Source: Nocardioides glacieisoli
GTDB lineage: Bacteria; Actinomycetota; Actinomycetes; Propionibacteriales; Nocardioidaceae
Direction of reading: 5' to 3'
DNA: 64,000 nucleotides
NCBI RefSeq assembly: GCF_004137245.1
Contig: NZ_SDWS01000008.1
Span: 62,001 to 126,000, forward strand
In this document: positions 32,840-43,069 of the stretch, in pieces
How positions within the stretch are numbered: the stretch's first letter is position 1
Layout of the letters: the number at the start of each line of letters is the position of its first letter
Made by a program: the position numbers and the translations under genes
The notes under the pieces: model-generated
Seen by the model: the letters and a program-made list of their open reading frames with translations, nothing else
Told to the model about the DNA's origin: nothing
The model's database searches: none

Positions 32840-34725
32840 CCGACCTCGTGGACCGAGACGCCGGCCTCCCCGGGCAGGGTCAGCGTCGAGGAGGCGGTCG
32901 TCGCCGCTGCTCCCACCAGCGTGGTGAGCGTGGGGTCGGGGCCGAGCGCGTGCAGCGGCAGCTCCACCGCGTCGGTGCCGCGACGCACAGCGTGGACGAG
33001 CACGGTCTGGTCGGGGTGCTCGCGCAGGAAGGTCATCGAGTCCTCACCGGCGTGCAGCCACCGCAGGCCGCCGCGCCGCAGCGCGACGTGTGCGCGCCGC
33101 AGGGCGATCCAGGCGAGGTAGGCGTCCATCGTCGGCTCGTCCCACGTCTCGCGACGGTCCCAGGGGTACGGCGTACGCGCGTGCTCGCCGTCCACGGCGG
33201 TCAGGCCGAGCTCGTCGCCCATGAAGACGACGGGCACGCCGGGCATCGTCATCTGCAGCCCGAGTCCGACCAGGTGGAGGTCGCGGCCACGACCGTCGAG
33301 ATCCGTTCCGCCGTCGGTGCCGCCGCCGGTGACGGTGCGGAAGCGAGGGGTGTCGTGGGAGTCGAGGTGCATCGTCGAGCCCTGCCACGCCGTGAACGGG
33401 ATCGAGCCGTGGACGTCGCGCATCGTGGCGACGGCCGCGGTGCCGGGCAGCACCGGGATGTCGACCGGCAGGCCGAGGTAGTCGAGGCCGTGGGGCAGCC
33501 CGGGGCCGCCCGGGGCGCCGCCGTTGAGCCAGCACCACACCGGACGGGTGAACCCGGCGTAGTCCATCGTGCCGTGCCACCCGGCTCCGGTGAGGTCGGA
33601 GGTGGCGTCGTGCCCGTGCTCGGCGAGCAGCCAGCCGTCGTCGGCCACCTCGTCGATGGTGCGGCGCAGCGCCTCGGCCACGGTGTGGGCCAGGTCGTCG
33701 GCGCCCATCCGGCCGGTCATGTTCGCGACGTCGACCCGCCAGCCGTCGAGGCCGCGGCGCAGCCAGTGCGCCGCGATCGAGTCGGGACCGGCGTAGAGCC
33801 GGCGCGCCAGCTCGGCCGAGGTGTGGTCGAGCTTGGGCAGGCTCGGGATGTCGAGCCACGCGGCGTAGCCGTGCGCCTCGGTGTCGGAGAACCGGTAGAA
33901 GGACCGCTCAGGTGAGGTCGGGTCCTGCTGGGCGCGGACGAACCAGTCGTGGTGCTCACCGGTGTGGTTGGTGGTGAGGTCGCCGACCAGTCGCAGGCCG
34001 TGCGCGTGGACCGCGTCGGCCAGTCGCCCGAGTGCCTCGTCGCCCCCGAGGAGCGGGTCGACCCGGTCGAAGGACACCGCGTCGTAGCGGTGGGTGGACC
34101 ACGCCTCGAAGACGGGCGTCAGGTAGAGCAGGGTCGCGCCCAGGTGGTCGAGGTGGTCGAGGTGCTCGGCGACGCCGTCGAGGGTGCCGCCGTACCACTG
34201 GAACGGCACGTCGGGACCCTTGTGCACGACCGGCTGGTCCCACTCGCAGGGGATGGCCCAGTCGGGGACGGACGCGCCGGTCTCCGTGCGACCGAACCGG
34301 TCGGGGAAGACCTGGTAGCCGACCTGGTCGGGCACCCACGCGGGGAGCCGGTGCTCGGTGCTGATCAGGAAGTCACCGCCGTCGGTGACGTCGCGAGCGT
34401 GCACGCCGGTGGCCGTGAGCCAGCGGAAGTCGGAGGGACCGGTGGAGACGAGGAAGCGGTACGACGTCACCCGGTTGACGATGCGCAGCCCGACCTCCCA
34501 CCACGCGCCCGCCGCGTCCTCGGCGACCTTCTCGGCCCGGCCGATCGCCGGCTCGCCGTCGCGCACCGTGCGCAGCACGACCTCGCTCGCGCCCGGCGTA
34601 CCGTCCGCTCCGCGCGGCACCCGGACGCGCAGGGTCACCACGTCGCCCAGCGAGGGTCGGGCGTGGGAGACGTAGCACGGCGAACCGTCGTGGTGCGGGT
34701 CCAGGGGGTGGGGTTCGGTCGACAT
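32836..34725 (-). CDS. GH13 alpha-glucan hydrolase (neopullulanase/alpha-glucosidase-like)
   Basis: 629 residues, no signal peptide, so intracellular. An N-terminal beta domain of about 120 residues resembles that of cyclomaltodextrinases. The (beta/alpha)8 core has GDLTTNHTGEHHDWF, RVDVAN with nucleophile Asp332, LAEHG with acid/base Glu369, and SHDTPR with Asp458. It probably splits maltodextrins imported by the neighbouring ABC system. ATG 34725 is the first in-frame start after the malG stop, 11 bp away. Exact specificity is uncertain. Confidence 0.88.
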   Translation of the reverse strand: MSTEPHPLDPHHDGSPCYVSHARPSLGDVVTLRVRVPRGADGTPGASEVVLRTVRDGEPAIGRAEKVAEDAAGAWWEVGLRIVNRVTSYRFLVSTGPSDFRWLTATGVHARDVTDGGDFLISTEHRLPAWVPDQVGYQVFPDRFGRTETGASVPDWAIPCEWDQPVVHKGPDVPFQWYGGTLDGVAEHLDHLDHLGATLLYLTPVFEAWSTHRYDAVSFDRVDPLLGGDEALGRLADAVHAHGLRLVGDLTTNHTGEHHDWFVRAQQDPTSPERSFYRFSDTEAHGYAAWLDIPSLPKLDHTSAELARRLYAGPDSIAAHWLRRGLDGWRVDVANMTGRMGADDLAHTVAEALRRTIDEVADDGWLLAEHGHDATSDLTGAGWHGTMDYAGFTRPVWCWLNGGAPGGPGLPHGLDYLGLPVDIPVLPGTAAVATMRDVHGSIPFTAWQGSTMHLDSHDTPRFRTVTGGGTDGGTDLDGRGRDLHLVGLGLQMTMPGVPVVFMGDELGLTAVDGEHARTPYPWDRRETWDEPTMDAYLAWIALRRAHVALRRGGLRWLHAGEDSMTFLREHPDQTVLVHAVRRGTDAVELPLHALGPDPTLTTLVGAAATTASSTLTLPGEAGVSVHEVG

Positions 34726-34736
34726 CGACCCCGGGC

Positions 34737-35687
34737 CTAGCCCTTCACACCGCCGGCGGTGATGCCGCCGACGATGAACCTCTGCAGGTAGAGGAACAGC
34801 AGGACCACGGGGATGGCGGTCATGATCGAGCCGGCGGCGAAGACCCCGAGGTTGTTGGACCGGTCGGCGTCGATGAGACCGTAGAGACCGGTCGCCAGGG
34901 TCTTGTTGCCCTCGTCGCGCAGGAAGATCGAGGCCATCAGGAACTCCCCGATCACGCCGACGAACACCAGCAGGCCGCAGACCGCGAGGATCGGACGCAC
35001 GAGCGGCAGGATGATCCGGAAGAAGACCTGGACGTGGCTGGCCCCGTCGAGCATCGCGGCTTCGTCGAGCGACATCGGGATCGAGTCGAAGAACCCCTTG
35101 ATCAGCCAGACCTGGCCCAGCGAGCCGCCGCACATCATCAGGATGTAGCCGGCGAGTGTGTCGAGGCCGATCGCCGGGATGACGGCACCGATGTCGGTGA
35201 ACATCAGGTAGAGCGCGACGGCTGCGAGGAACTGCGGGAACATCTGGATGAGCAGCAGCGCCAGCAGGCCGCCTCGCCGGCCGGTGAAGCGGAAGCGGGA
35301 GAAGGCGAAGGCCGCCAGGGCGCTGAAGAACAGCTGCACGAACACGACGGCCGCGCACACGATGATGCTGTTGCGGTACCAGGTGCCGAAGGGCTGTTCG
35401 TCGAGCAGCTGGGTGTAGTTGTCGAGGCTGAACGCCTGCGGGATCAGCGTCGAGGTCACCACGTTGCCGAGCGGGTTGAGCGATGCGGAGACGAGGTAGG
35501 ACACCGGGAAGAGCGCCCACGCGACGGCGATGACGCCGACGAGGTGGCGCCAGCCGACCTCGCGGAACCAGCGCTTGGCACCCATCTTGACCTTCGGCGC
35601 CTTGCCGCCACCGCGACCGGACGCCTTCGCGACCGGGGCGTCCTCGACGAGCGTCGTGCCGGGCGGCGGGCCCTGGACCTGTGTCAT
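34737..35687 (-). CDS. malG: Maltose/maltodextrin ABC transporter permease MalG
   Basis: 316 residues, six predicted membrane helices after a charged 50-residue N-terminus. The EAA loop (SLDEAAMLDGASHVQVFFRIILPLVRP) that contacts the ATPase is present, and the C-terminus VGGITAGGVKG is MalG-like. It follows malF by 1 bp. No MalK-type ATPase is in this window; actinobacteria commonly use one shared MsiK encoded elsewhere. Confidence 0.92.
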   Translation of the reverse strand: MTQVQGPPPGTTLVEDAPVAKASGRGGGKAPKVKMGAKRWFREVGWRHLVGVIAVAWALFPVSYLVSASLNPLGNVVTSTLIPQAFSLDNYTQLLDEQPFGTWYRNSIIVCAAVVFVQLFFSALAAFAFSRFRFTGRRGGLLALLLIQMFPQFLAAVALYLMFTDIGAVIPAIGLDTLAGYILMMCGGSLGQVWLIKGFFDSIPMSLDEAAMLDGASHVQVFFRIILPLVRPILAVCGLLVFVGVIGEFLMASIFLRDEGNKTLATGLYGLIDADRSNNLGVFAAGSIMTAIPVVLLFLYLQRFIVGGITAGGVKG

Positions 35688-35688
35688 G

Positions 35689-37296
35689 TCAGTTCACATC
35701 CTCGAGCGAGCGGGTGGCACGGAACTGCAGGGCCGCGATCACGCCGGTGACCACGAAGAGGACGACGGAGACGGCAGCGGCGAAGCCGATCTGCACGCCG
35801 CCGGCACCGAAGGCGAGGCGATAGGTGTAGCTGATCAGGATGTCGGTGCCGCCCGCGGTGGGGTTGTCCGGGCTGAACGGCCCGCCGCCGGTGAGCAGGA
35901 AGATCGCACCGAAGTTGTTGAAGTTGAAGGCGAAGGTCGCGACCAGCAGCGGTGCCACCGTCACCAGGAGGAGCGGGAAGGTGATCCGCCGGAAGCCGGC
36001 GAAGCCGTTCGCGCCGTCGATCCGGGCCGCCTCGGTCAGGTCCTCGGGGATCGCCTGGAGCGCCCCCGTCGAGACGAGGAACATGTAGGGGAAGCCCATC
36101 CACAGGTTGGTGAGCAGGACCGCCACCTTGGCGGTGAAGGATCCGCCGAACCAGTTGATGTTGAGCCCGGTGATGTCGTTGATCAGGCCGAAGTCCTGGT
36201 TGTAGAAGCTCGACCACAGCAGCAGGGAGATGAAGCCCGGGATCGCGTAGGGGAGGATCAGCAGCGCCCGGTAGATCTTCTGGCCGCGCACCCGGGGATC
36301 GTTGAGCGTGATCGCGAAGACCAGTCCCAGGAGGAAGGTCCCGACGACCGAGAGGGTCGCGAACACCACCGTCCAGACGAAGATGCCGAAGAAGCTGCTG
36401 CTGATGCGGCTGTCGGTGAAGATCCTCTTGAAGTTGTCGGTGCCGACGTTGGCCGTCCACGACTGGTCGGACAGGCGCTGGCCGCCCTCGTCGACGAAGT
36501 ACTCACGGTCGCCCTGCTGCTGCGCCGTGTAGACGGTGCCGCTCGCCTCGTCGGTGATCGTGTCGGCGTCCTCGTCGTAGACGAGCGTGGGTGCACCTTC
36601 GAAGGCCTCGCTGGTGCCGTCACGGACGATGAAGGTGTCGCTGTCGGTGGGGATCGCGATCTCGTCGAGGGCGTCGGAGGCGGCGCTGATCTGCTTGATG
36701 TCGAGGACGGTGTAGCCGTCCACCGCGGTGACCCGGCCACTGTCGAGGGTGACGCCGCCCGGGTCCTCCTGCAGGCCGTCCTCGGTTCCCTCGAACACGG
36801 TCTCGGGATCGTCCTGCGGGACCAGGAAGTAGGTGAACGGACCGGAGGCCGGGTCGCCGTCGGTGGCGATGGTCAGGTTGTACTGCGGCGAGTCGTCCGC
36901 ACGCGTGACCGACGAGCCGACGATCTGCTCCACCGTCGTCTGCTTGTCGTTGCGGGTGCCGTCGCCGTAGTTGGTGAACGACGTCTTCGCGGTGAGCGCG
37001 ATGGGGAAGACCACGAAGAGGGCGAGCATCAAGGTGCCCGGCACGAGGTACTTCGCCGGCAGCGCCCGTCCGGTGGCGTAGGTCGCGACGAGGATCAGCG
37101 TGACGGCCCAGAGCACAGTGAGGAAGAGCCACGACTCCTCGGCGACCAGCGCCGGGGTCAGCGCGATCGCGGTGCCGATGACGATGCCGAGGAGGAGGAC
37201 CTTCACCAGGATCGCGGGTACGTCGTCGCGACCCGGCCGGCGCGCGATGCGCGAGCCGCGGTGCGAGGGGTCAGTGGGGTCGATCGGGTCCGCCAT
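35689..37296 (-). CDS. malF: Maltose/maltodextrin ABC transporter permease MalF
   Basis: 535 residues. Three N-terminal helices are followed by a large extracytoplasmic domain of roughly 170 residues (about 110-275), like the MalF P2 domain that touches the binding protein. Then come five more helices with the EAA loop (PEDLTEAARIDGANGFAGFRRITFPLL). The periplasmic insert supports MalF rather than another sugar permease. It lies between malE and malG. Confidence 0.92.
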   Translation of the reverse strand: MADPIDPTDPSHRGSRIARRPGRDDVPAILVKVLLLGIVIGTAIALTPALVAEESWLFLTVLWAVTLILVATYATGRALPAKYLVPGTLMLALFVVFPIALTAKTSFTNYGDGTRNDKQTTVEQIVGSSVTRADDSPQYNLTIATDGDPASGPFTYFLVPQDDPETVFEGTEDGLQEDPGGVTLDSGRVTAVDGYTVLDIKQISAASDALDEIAIPTDSDTFIVRDGTSEAFEGAPTLVYDEDADTITDEASGTVYTAQQQGDREYFVDEGGQRLSDQSWTANVGTDNFKRIFTDSRISSSFFGIFVWTVVFATLSVVGTFLLGLVFAITLNDPRVRGQKIYRALLILPYAIPGFISLLLWSSFYNQDFGLINDITGLNINWFGGSFTAKVAVLLTNLWMGFPYMFLVSTGALQAIPEDLTEAARIDGANGFAGFRRITFPLLLVTVAPLLVATFAFNFNNFGAIFLLTGGGPFSPDNPTAGGTDILISYTYRLAFGAGGVQIGFAAAVSVVLFVVTGVIAALQFRATRSLEDVN

Positions 37297-37390
37297 GGCA
37301 GTTCCCCTTCACGGGAGGAGCGGGGCCGGGGTCTGGGTCGAGCAGCGGTGCTGGGCCTGCGCAGGTGGGAGCGCAGACGCGGGTGGTGAG

Positions 37391-37420
37391 CCCGGCGGGC
37401 GGCTGCTGCCGCCCGCCGGG
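37391..37420. promoter_or_regulatory. Strong hairpin between malE and malF
   Basis: 13-bp perfect stem CCCGGCGGGCGGC/GCCGCCCGCCGGG with a TGCT loop, in the 142-bp gap after the malE stop. Such hairpins protect the 3' end of the binding-protein mRNA and reduce read-through, giving more binding protein than permease. There is no U-tract, so partial rather than full termination is likely. Confidence 0.65.
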
Positions 37421-37438
37421 GTCACGTGACCGGGTCGA

Positions 37439-38725
37439 TCAGCCGGCGTCGGCGATCGCCTTGTTGATGGTGTCTCCGGCGGACTTGATCGTCGCGACCG
37501 GGTCCTTGCCGCTGACGATGGCGGAGTACGCCTTGCCGAGGGGCTCCCACACCGAGGCCATGGCCGGGATGGCGGGCATCGGGGCGGCGGCGTTGGCCGC
37601 CTCGGTGAAGACCGTGAGGTCGGGGTCGTCGACCTGCTCCTGCACGGAGGTCATCGCGGGCGGGAGCTGCGTGCCCTCGAAGAGGGTCATCATGGCCTCT
37701 TCGCTGTTCACGCCGTTGTTGACGAACTCCTGCGCGATGTCCTTGTTCTTGCCGTTGGCCGCGACCATGAAGGCCTGGGCCCCCATGAAGGGCTGGGCCG
37801 GGTCCTGACCGGCGAAGCCCGGCACGGGCTGGATGGCGTACTCGAACCCGGCCTCCTTCACGTCGGCGAGGGCCCACGGGCCGGACACGAGGAACGCTGC
37901 CTTCTTGCTGGTGAACAGCGCGATCGAGTTGTCACCGCTGATCGAGGTGCGCAGCACCTTGGCCTTGGCCAGCTTGGAGATCTCCTGGGCGGCCTTGATC
38001 GAGCCGTCCTTGCCGATCCCGACGTCCTGCGAGTCGTAGCCGGTGGCCTCGTCGTAGGAGAAGATGTAGCCGCCGAACGAGGTGAGGATCGGCTCCATGT
38101 GGTACGCGTCGCCGAGCTCACCGACCGGGAGGTTGAGCGCGGACTCGACGTCGCCGGACTTCACGGCCGCCTCGCCCGCGGCGATGGCGTCGTCCATGGT
38201 GGCCGGCTCGTCGGGCACGACCTCGGTGTTGCGGTAGAGCGCGAGGGCCTCGGTGCCGTAGGGCACGCCGTAGAGCTTGCCGTCGTACGTCGTGGCCTGG
38301 ACCGCCTTCTCGGAGTAGCCCGAGAGCTCGTCGGGGGTCAGGTTGAGCGGGTCGATCGCGCCGTTCTGGACCAGGTTGCCGATCCAGTCGTGCGCGCCGA
38401 CGACCACGTCCGGACCGTTGCCGGCCGCGTCCGCGGTGACGAAGCTGCCCTGCAGGTCCTCCGAGATGGCCTGGACCTTGACGGTGATGCCGTTGGCCTC
38501 GCCGAAGGTCTCGGCCACCTCCTTGACGGCGTCGATCTTGAGCGAGTCGGTCCACACCAGGAGGTCGGCGTCGCCACCTCCGGAGTCGGCGCTCGGGCTG
38601 GAGCTCGAGCTGCTGTCGGAGCTCGAGGAGTCGCTGGAGCCGGAGCCACCACCGCCACAACCGGCGGCGGTGAGGGCGAGCACCGCGACGGCCACCGGGC
38701 CGAGGGTGCGGTTGAGTCTGCGCAT
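37439..38725 (-). CDS. malE: Maltose/maltodextrin-binding lipoprotein MalE
   Basis: 428 residues. Signal peptide MRRLNRTLGPVAVAVLALTA with lipobox LTAAGC (Cys23), then a Ser/Gly-rich linker. The mature domain is MalE-like: GDADLLVWTDSLKIDAVKEVAETFGEANG, PYGTEALALYRNTEVV, FTSKKAAFLVSGPWAL and VWEPLGKAYSAIVSGKDPVATIKSAGDTI. It delivers maltodextrin to MalFG. ATG 38725 was chosen for the signal peptide; an upstream start would add non-signal residues. Confidence 0.93.
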   Translation of the reverse strand: MRRLNRTLGPVAVAVLALTAAGCGGGGSGSSDSSSSDSSSSSSPSADSGGGDADLLVWTDSLKIDAVKEVAETFGEANGITVKVQAISEDLQGSFVTADAAGNGPDVVVGAHDWIGNLVQNGAIDPLNLTPDELSGYSEKAVQATTYDGKLYGVPYGTEALALYRNTEVVPDEPATMDDAIAAGEAAVKSGDVESALNLPVGELGDAYHMEPILTSFGGYIFSYDEATGYDSQDVGIGKDGSIKAAQEISKLAKAKVLRTSISGDNSIALFTSKKAAFLVSGPWALADVKEAGFEYAIQPVPGFAGQDPAQPFMGAQAFMVAANGKNKDIAQEFVNNGVNSEEAMMTLFEGTQLPPAMTSVQEQVDDPDLTVFTEAANAAAPMPAIPAMASVWEPLGKAYSAIVSGKDPVATIKSAGDTINKAIADAG

Positions 38726-38767
38726 GAGGGGGGCCTCCGAGGGGAACGGCAGTGTGAGGGTCGCCAC

Positions 38768-38806
38768 ACCGTACAACCGGTTTGCAGGGTTGGGAAGTCC
38801 CTGCAA
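38768..38806 (-). promoter_or_regulatory. malE promoter with LacI-type operator
   Basis: Minus-strand -10 TACGGT (38773-38768) and -35-like TTCCCA (38796-38791) with a 17-bp spacer. A dyad TTGCAGGG (38782-38789)/CCCTGCAA (38799-38806) covers the -35, and a further TTGCAG lies at 38811-38816. The neighbouring LacI regulator is the likely ligand. TTGCAG-type repeats are known at maltose genes of related actinobacteria (recalled, not checked). Confidence 0.65.
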
Positions 38807-38859
38807 TTTTTTGCAGACCTGCCGAGACGGGAGTGACGTGGGTCACTAGTCTGACCGGC

Positions 38860-39885
38860 GTGAAGATCCGGTTGAGCGAGATCGCGGCACGCTCCGGCGT
38901 GAGCATCAGCACCGTCAGCCGCGTCCTCAACGAGCAGCCCGGGGTGAGCCAGCACACCCGTCGGCAGGTCCTCACCGCCATCGACGTCCTCGGCTACGAC
39001 CGCCCCGTGCGGCTGCGGGCGCGGTCGGGCGGCCTGGTCGGCCTGGTGCTGCCTGAGCTTGAGAACCCCTACTTCCCGCGCCTCGCTCACCACCTCGAGG
39101 TCGCGCTCGGCCGCCTCGGCCTCTCCCCCGTGCTCTGCAGCCAGACGCTGGGCGGCGTCCACGAGGACGACTACGTCGCGATGCTCCTCGAGCACTCGGT
39201 GGCGGGCATCGTCTTCGTCTCCGGCGTGCACGCGCTGGTCGACAGCGATCCCGCGCGCTACCAGCGACTGCTCGACCTCAACCTTCCCTTCGTGCTCGTC
39301 AACGGTGCGCTCGACGGGCTGGACGCACCCACCGTGTCCACCGACGACGGGGCGTCCGTGGAGCTCGCCGTCCAGCACCTCGAGCACATGGGGCACACCC
39401 GCATCGGCGCGGCGCTCGGCCAGCTGCGCTACCTCCCCGCCCAGCGCAAGCGCGACGCCTTCCTGGAGACGGTGCGCGAGCGCGGGCTCGTGCCCGACGA
39501 CCTCCAGGCCCACGACCTCGTCGAGACCACGGCGTACTCCGTCGAGGGAGGTCGGCGCGCGGCCGAGATCCTGCTGGACCGCGGGGTCACCGGCATCATC
39601 TGCGGCTCGGACGTGATGGCCCTCGGCGTCATCCGGTCTGCCCGCCAGCGTGGCCTGCGGGTGCCCGAGGACCTGTCGGTCGTCGGCAGCGACGACAGCC
39701 AGATGATGGAGTTCACCGACCCGCCGCTGACCACCGTGCGCCAACCCGCCGAGGCCCTGGCCCAGGCCGCGAGCGAGGAGATCGCCGAGCAGCTGGCCGG
39801 CGCGCGACCGCACGCGGGCGAGGTGCTCTACCGACCCGAGCTCGTCGTGCGCGGCTCCACGTCGCGCGCTCCCGGGCCGGGCTAG
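38860..39885 (+). CDS. malR: LacI-family regulator of the maltose operon
   Basis: 341 residues. The N-terminal HTH is IRLSEIAARSGVSISTVSRVLNEQPGVSQHTRRQVLTAI, followed by a periplasmic-binding-protein-like effector domain (LVGLVLPELENPYFPRLAHHLE; ...GIICGSDVMALGVIRSARQRGLRVPEDLSVVGSDDS). GTG 38860 is supported by TAGTCT (38847-38852), 7 nt upstream (leaderless). It is divergent from malE and probably represses it until maltodextrin binds. Confidence 0.9.
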   Translation: MKIRLSEIAARSGVSISTVSRVLNEQPGVSQHTRRQVLTAIDVLGYDRPVRLRARSGGLVGLVLPELENPYFPRLAHHLEVALGRLGLSPVLCSQTLGGVHEDDYVAMLLEHSVAGIVFVSGVHALVDSDPARYQRLLDLNLPFVLVNGALDGLDAPTVSTDDGASVELAVQHLEHMGHTRIGAALGQLRYLPAQRKRDAFLETVRERGLVPDDLQAHDLVETTAYSVEGGRRAAEILLDRGVTGIICGSDVMALGVIRSARQRGLRVPEDLSVVGSDDSQMMEFTDPPLTTVRQPAEALAQAASEEIAEQLAGARPHAGEVLYRPELVVRGSTSRAPGPG

Positions 39886-39894
39886 CCCCGGAGG

Positions 39895-41313
39895 CTAACC
39901 CAGGGCGGCGACGATCTCGTTGACCTTGTCCTTGGCGTCGCCGAAGAGCATCTGGGTGTTCTCCTTGAAGAACAGCGGGTTCTGCACGCCGGCGTAGCCC
40001 GTGGCCATCGACCGCTTGAAGACGATGACGTCCTTGGCCTTCCACACCTCGATGACGGGCATCCCGGCGATGGGTGAGTTGGGCTCCTCCAGCGCTGCCG
40101 GGTTGACGGTGTCGTTGGCCCCGATCACCAGTACGACGTCGACGTCGGGGAGGTCGTCGTTGATCTCGTCCATCTCGAGCACGATGTCGTAGGGCACCTT
40201 GGCCTCCGCGAGCAGCACGTTCATGTGGCCCGGCAGTCGACCCGCGACGGGGTGGATGCCGAAGCGGACGTCGACGCCCTTCGCGCGCAGCTTGCGGGTC
40301 ATCTCGGCGACGGGGTACTGCGCCTGGGCGACGGCCATGCCGTAACCCGGCGTGATCACCACGGACGACGCGTCGGCCAGCAGCGCGGCGACGTCGTCGG
40401 CCTGGATCTCGCGGTGCTCGCCGTAGTCACGGTCCTCCGCGGGACCCCCGTCGGACCCGAAGCCGCCGGCGATGACGCTGACGAACGAGCGGTTCATCGC
40501 CTTGCACATGATGTAGCTGAGGATCGCACCCGACGAGCCGACCAGCGCGCCGACGATGATCAGCAGGTCGTTGCCGAGCATGAAGCCGGCCGCGGCCGCC
40601 GCCCACCCGGAGTAGCTGTTGAGCATCGAGACGACGACGGGCATGTCGCCGCCGCCGATGGCGGCGACGAGGTGGAACCCGAGCACCAGCGCGAGGACGG
40701 TCATGATCCCGAGCGGCGCGATGCCGCTCCAGCCGTCGGCGTTCATGAACCAGACCAGCAGGATCGCGGACAGCACCAGGATGGCGAGGTTGAGCAGGTG
40801 CCGGCCCGGCAGCGTCATCGGCGCGGACTTCATCTTCGCGCTGAGCTTGAGGTTCGCCACGATCGAGCCGGTGAAGGTCACGGCGCCGATGAAGACGCCG
40901 ATGAAGACCTCCGCGTTGTGGATGCCGTCGGCCTCGCCCGCGAAGTCGGCCACCTCGATCCAGGTGTTGTAGCCGACCAGCACCGCCGCGAGGCCGACGA
41001 AGCTGTGCATCATCGCAATGAGCTCGGGCATGCCGGTCATCTCGACGCGCTTGGCGAGCCGCAGGCCGATGACGGCGCCGACCGTGCCGGCGACGAGGAT
41101 GATGACCAGTCCGACCACGACCGGGCCCTGGTCGATGTAGTCGGTGCCGAGGTAGTCGAGCACCAGCAGCAGCGTCGCGACGAGCGCGAGGCCCATGCCG
41201 GCCATGCCGAACTGGTTGCCGCGCCGCGCCGTCTCGTGCTTGCTCAGGCCAGCGAGGGCGAGGATGAAGAGGAGCGCCGCGAGGATGTAGGCGCCCTGGA
41301 CGAACTCGACCAC
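39895..41313 (-). CDS. pntB: NAD(P) transhydrogenase beta subunit
   Basis: 472 residues. An N-terminal membrane domain of about eight or nine helices is followed by the NADP-binding domain: [69 protein letters not shown] and the closing [20 protein letters not shown]. With PntA it couples proton flow to hydride transfer from NADH to NADP. GTG 41313 begins VEFVQGAY, right after the pntA stop. Confidence 0.95.
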   Translation of the reverse strand: MVEFVQGAYILAALLFILALAGLSKHETARRGNQFGMAGMGLALVATLLLVLDYLGTDYIDQGPVVVGLVIILVAGTVGAVIGLRLAKRVEMTGMPELIAMMHSFVGLAAVLVGYNTWIEVADFAGEADGIHNAEVFIGVFIGAVTFTGSIVANLKLSAKMKSAPMTLPGRHLLNLAILVLSAILLVWFMNADGWSGIAPLGIMTVLALVLGFHLVAAIGGGDMPVVVSMLNSYSGWAAAAAGFMLGNDLLIIVGALVGSSGAILSYIMCKAMNRSFVSVIAGGFGSDGGPAEDRDYGEHREIQADDVAALLADASSVVITPGYGMAVAQAQYPVAEMTRKLRAKGVDVRFGIHPVAGRLPGHMNVLLAEAKVPYDIVLEMDEINDDLPDVDVVLVIGANDTVNPAALEEPNSPIAGMPVIEVWKAKDVIVFKRSMATGYAGVQNPLFFKENTQMLFGDAKDKVNEIVAALG

Positions 41314-41317
41314 CGGC

Positions 41318-42850
41318 TCAGCCCTTCTGGAACATGTTGAGCATCCGCCGGGTGACCATGAAGCCACCGAAGACGTTGATGCTGGCGAGCAGGATGGCTA
41401 CCCCGGCGAGCAGCTGGACCGCGAGGTTGTCCACGGGCGCCTGCAGGATCGCGCCGACCACGATGATCCCGCTGATCGCGTTGGTGACGCTCATGAGCGG
41501 CGTGTGCAACGCGTGGTGCACGTTGCCGATGACGTAGAAGCCGATGACGACGGCGAGCACGAAGACGGTGAGGCTCGGCAGGAACGACGCCGGCGCCGCG
41601 GTCGCGAGCGCGAGGAAGAGCACGGCGGCCAGGCCGGCGGCGTACAACCGGCGACGCGGATCGACCTCCTTCGGTGGCGCCTTCTCGATCGGCATCACCG
41701 TCGTCTCCTCACCCGTCGGCGCGGCGGAGACCTGGACGGGCGGCGGCGGCCACATGACCTCGCCGTCACGGCTCACCGAGATGCCCCGCAGGATCACGTC
41801 GTCCATGTCGAGGGTGAGCTGGCCGTCCTTCTCGGGCGTCAGCAGCTTGAGGAGGTTGACGATGTTGGTGCCGTAGAGCTGGCTGGTCTGGGCGGCGAGG
41901 CGGCCGGCGAGGTCGGTGTAGCCGAGGACCGTGACGCCGTTGTCGGTGACGACGCGCTGGTCGGTGACCGTGGCCGCGACGTTGCCGCCGTTGGCGGCGG
42001 CCATGTCGACGACGACCGAGCCCGGCTGCATCGCGGCGACGGTCTCGGCCGTCACCAGCAGCGGCGCCGGCCGGCCGGGGATCAGCGCGGTGGTGATGAC
42101 GATGTCGGCGGCGCGCGCCTCCTCGTCGTACATCGCAGCGGTGGCGGCCTCCTGCTCGGCGGTCATCTCCTTGGCGTAGCCGTCGGTCGAGACCTCCTGC
42201 TCCATGTCGACCGTGACGAACTGCGCGCCCATCGACTCGACCTGCTCGGCCACCTCGGGGCGTACGTCGAACGCGCGGACGATCGCACCCAGCGACCCGG
42301 CCGCACCGATGGCGGCGAGGCCGGCGACTCCCGCACCGACGACGAAGACGCGGGCCGGCGGCACCTTGCCGGCCGCGGTGACCTGGCCGGTGAAGAGCCG
42401 GCCGAACTCGTGGGCGGCCTCGATGACGGCGCGATAGCCCGCGACGTTGGCCATCGAGGAGAGCACGTCCATCGACTGCGCGCGGGAGATGCGCGGGACG
42501 GCGTCCATCGCCAGCGCCGTGACGCCGGCGGCGCCGAGGCGCTCGACCAGCTCGGGGCTGCGGGCCGGGGCCAGCAGCGCGACGACGGTCGCGCCCCGGC
42601 GCAGCAGGCCGATCTCGTCGTCGGTGGGCGCGTTGACCTTGACCACCACGTCGCTCGCCCAGACGTCGGCGCTCGAGCCGACGTGGACGCCGGCCTCCTC
42701 GTAGGCGGCGTCGGGCTGGTCGGCGGCTGCGCCTGCGCCTGCCTCGACGACCACGTCGTAGCCGAGCGCGGCGAGCTGCGCCGCCGTCTTCGCGGTGGCC
42801 GCGACGAGGGTCTCGCCGGGTCGTGACTCGCGCGGGATGCCGATGCGCAC
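41318..42850 (-). CDS. pntA: NAD(P) transhydrogenase alpha subunit (fused form)
   Basis: 510 residues. NAD-binding domain: [61 protein letters not shown] and the mobile-loop region ending [15 protein letters not shown]-terminal membrane part of four helices starts near residue 400 (about 405-505). Some actinobacteria split this gene in two; here it is one chain. GTG 42850 has GGAGGCAG upstream. It overlaps no gene and is followed by pntB after 4 bp. Confidence 0.95.
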   Translation of the reverse strand: MRIGIPRESRPGETLVAATAKTAAQLAALGYDVVVEAGAGAAADQPDAAYEEAGVHVGSSADVWASDVVVKVNAPTDDEIGLLRRGATVVALLAPARSPELVERLGAAGVTALAMDAVPRISRAQSMDVLSSMANVAGYRAVIEAAHEFGRLFTGQVTAAGKVPPARVFVVGAGVAGLAAIGAAGSLGAIVRAFDVRPEVAEQVESMGAQFVTVDMEQEVSTDGYAKEMTAEQEAATAAMYDEEARAADIVITTALIPGRPAPLLVTAETVAAMQPGSVVVDMAAANGGNVAATVTDQRVVTDNGVTVLGYTDLAGRLAAQTSQLYGTNIVNLLKLLTPEKDGQLTLDMDDVILRGISVSRDGEVMWPPPPVQVSAAPTGEETTVMPIEKAPPKEVDPRRRLYAAGLAAVLFLALATAAPASFLPSLTVFVLAVVIGFYVIGNVHHALHTPLMSVTNAISGIIVVGAILQAPVDNLAVQLLAGVAILLASINVFGGFMVTRRMLNMFQKG

Positions 42851-43069
42851 TGCTGCCTCCTGTGGGTCTGGCCGGGCACAACGTACCGAAGTCAGCCCGT
42901 GCGACACCCGCATCTCATGTGTACCGGGTCACGGGCCGGAGCCCCGGAACGTCCTCATGGGCGGGGGGTCATGCATAGGGTGCGCGTGTGCGTCACTTCT
43001 CGGGAGAGGGGGTCGCTGCCGATCCGGCCTTGCCCGATCTCGATGTCCAAGAGGAAGAACCAGCCGACC

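Noticed and set aside
32836..35520. Long minus-strand frame extending the GH13 enzyme into malG
   Set aside because: The N-terminal part is an alternative-frame reading of malG. The GH13 domain starts at ATG 34725.
39886..39894. Terminator between convergent malR and pntB (TAGCC...GGCTA)
   Set aside because: The stem is only 5 bp and sits within the stop codons; too weak to call.
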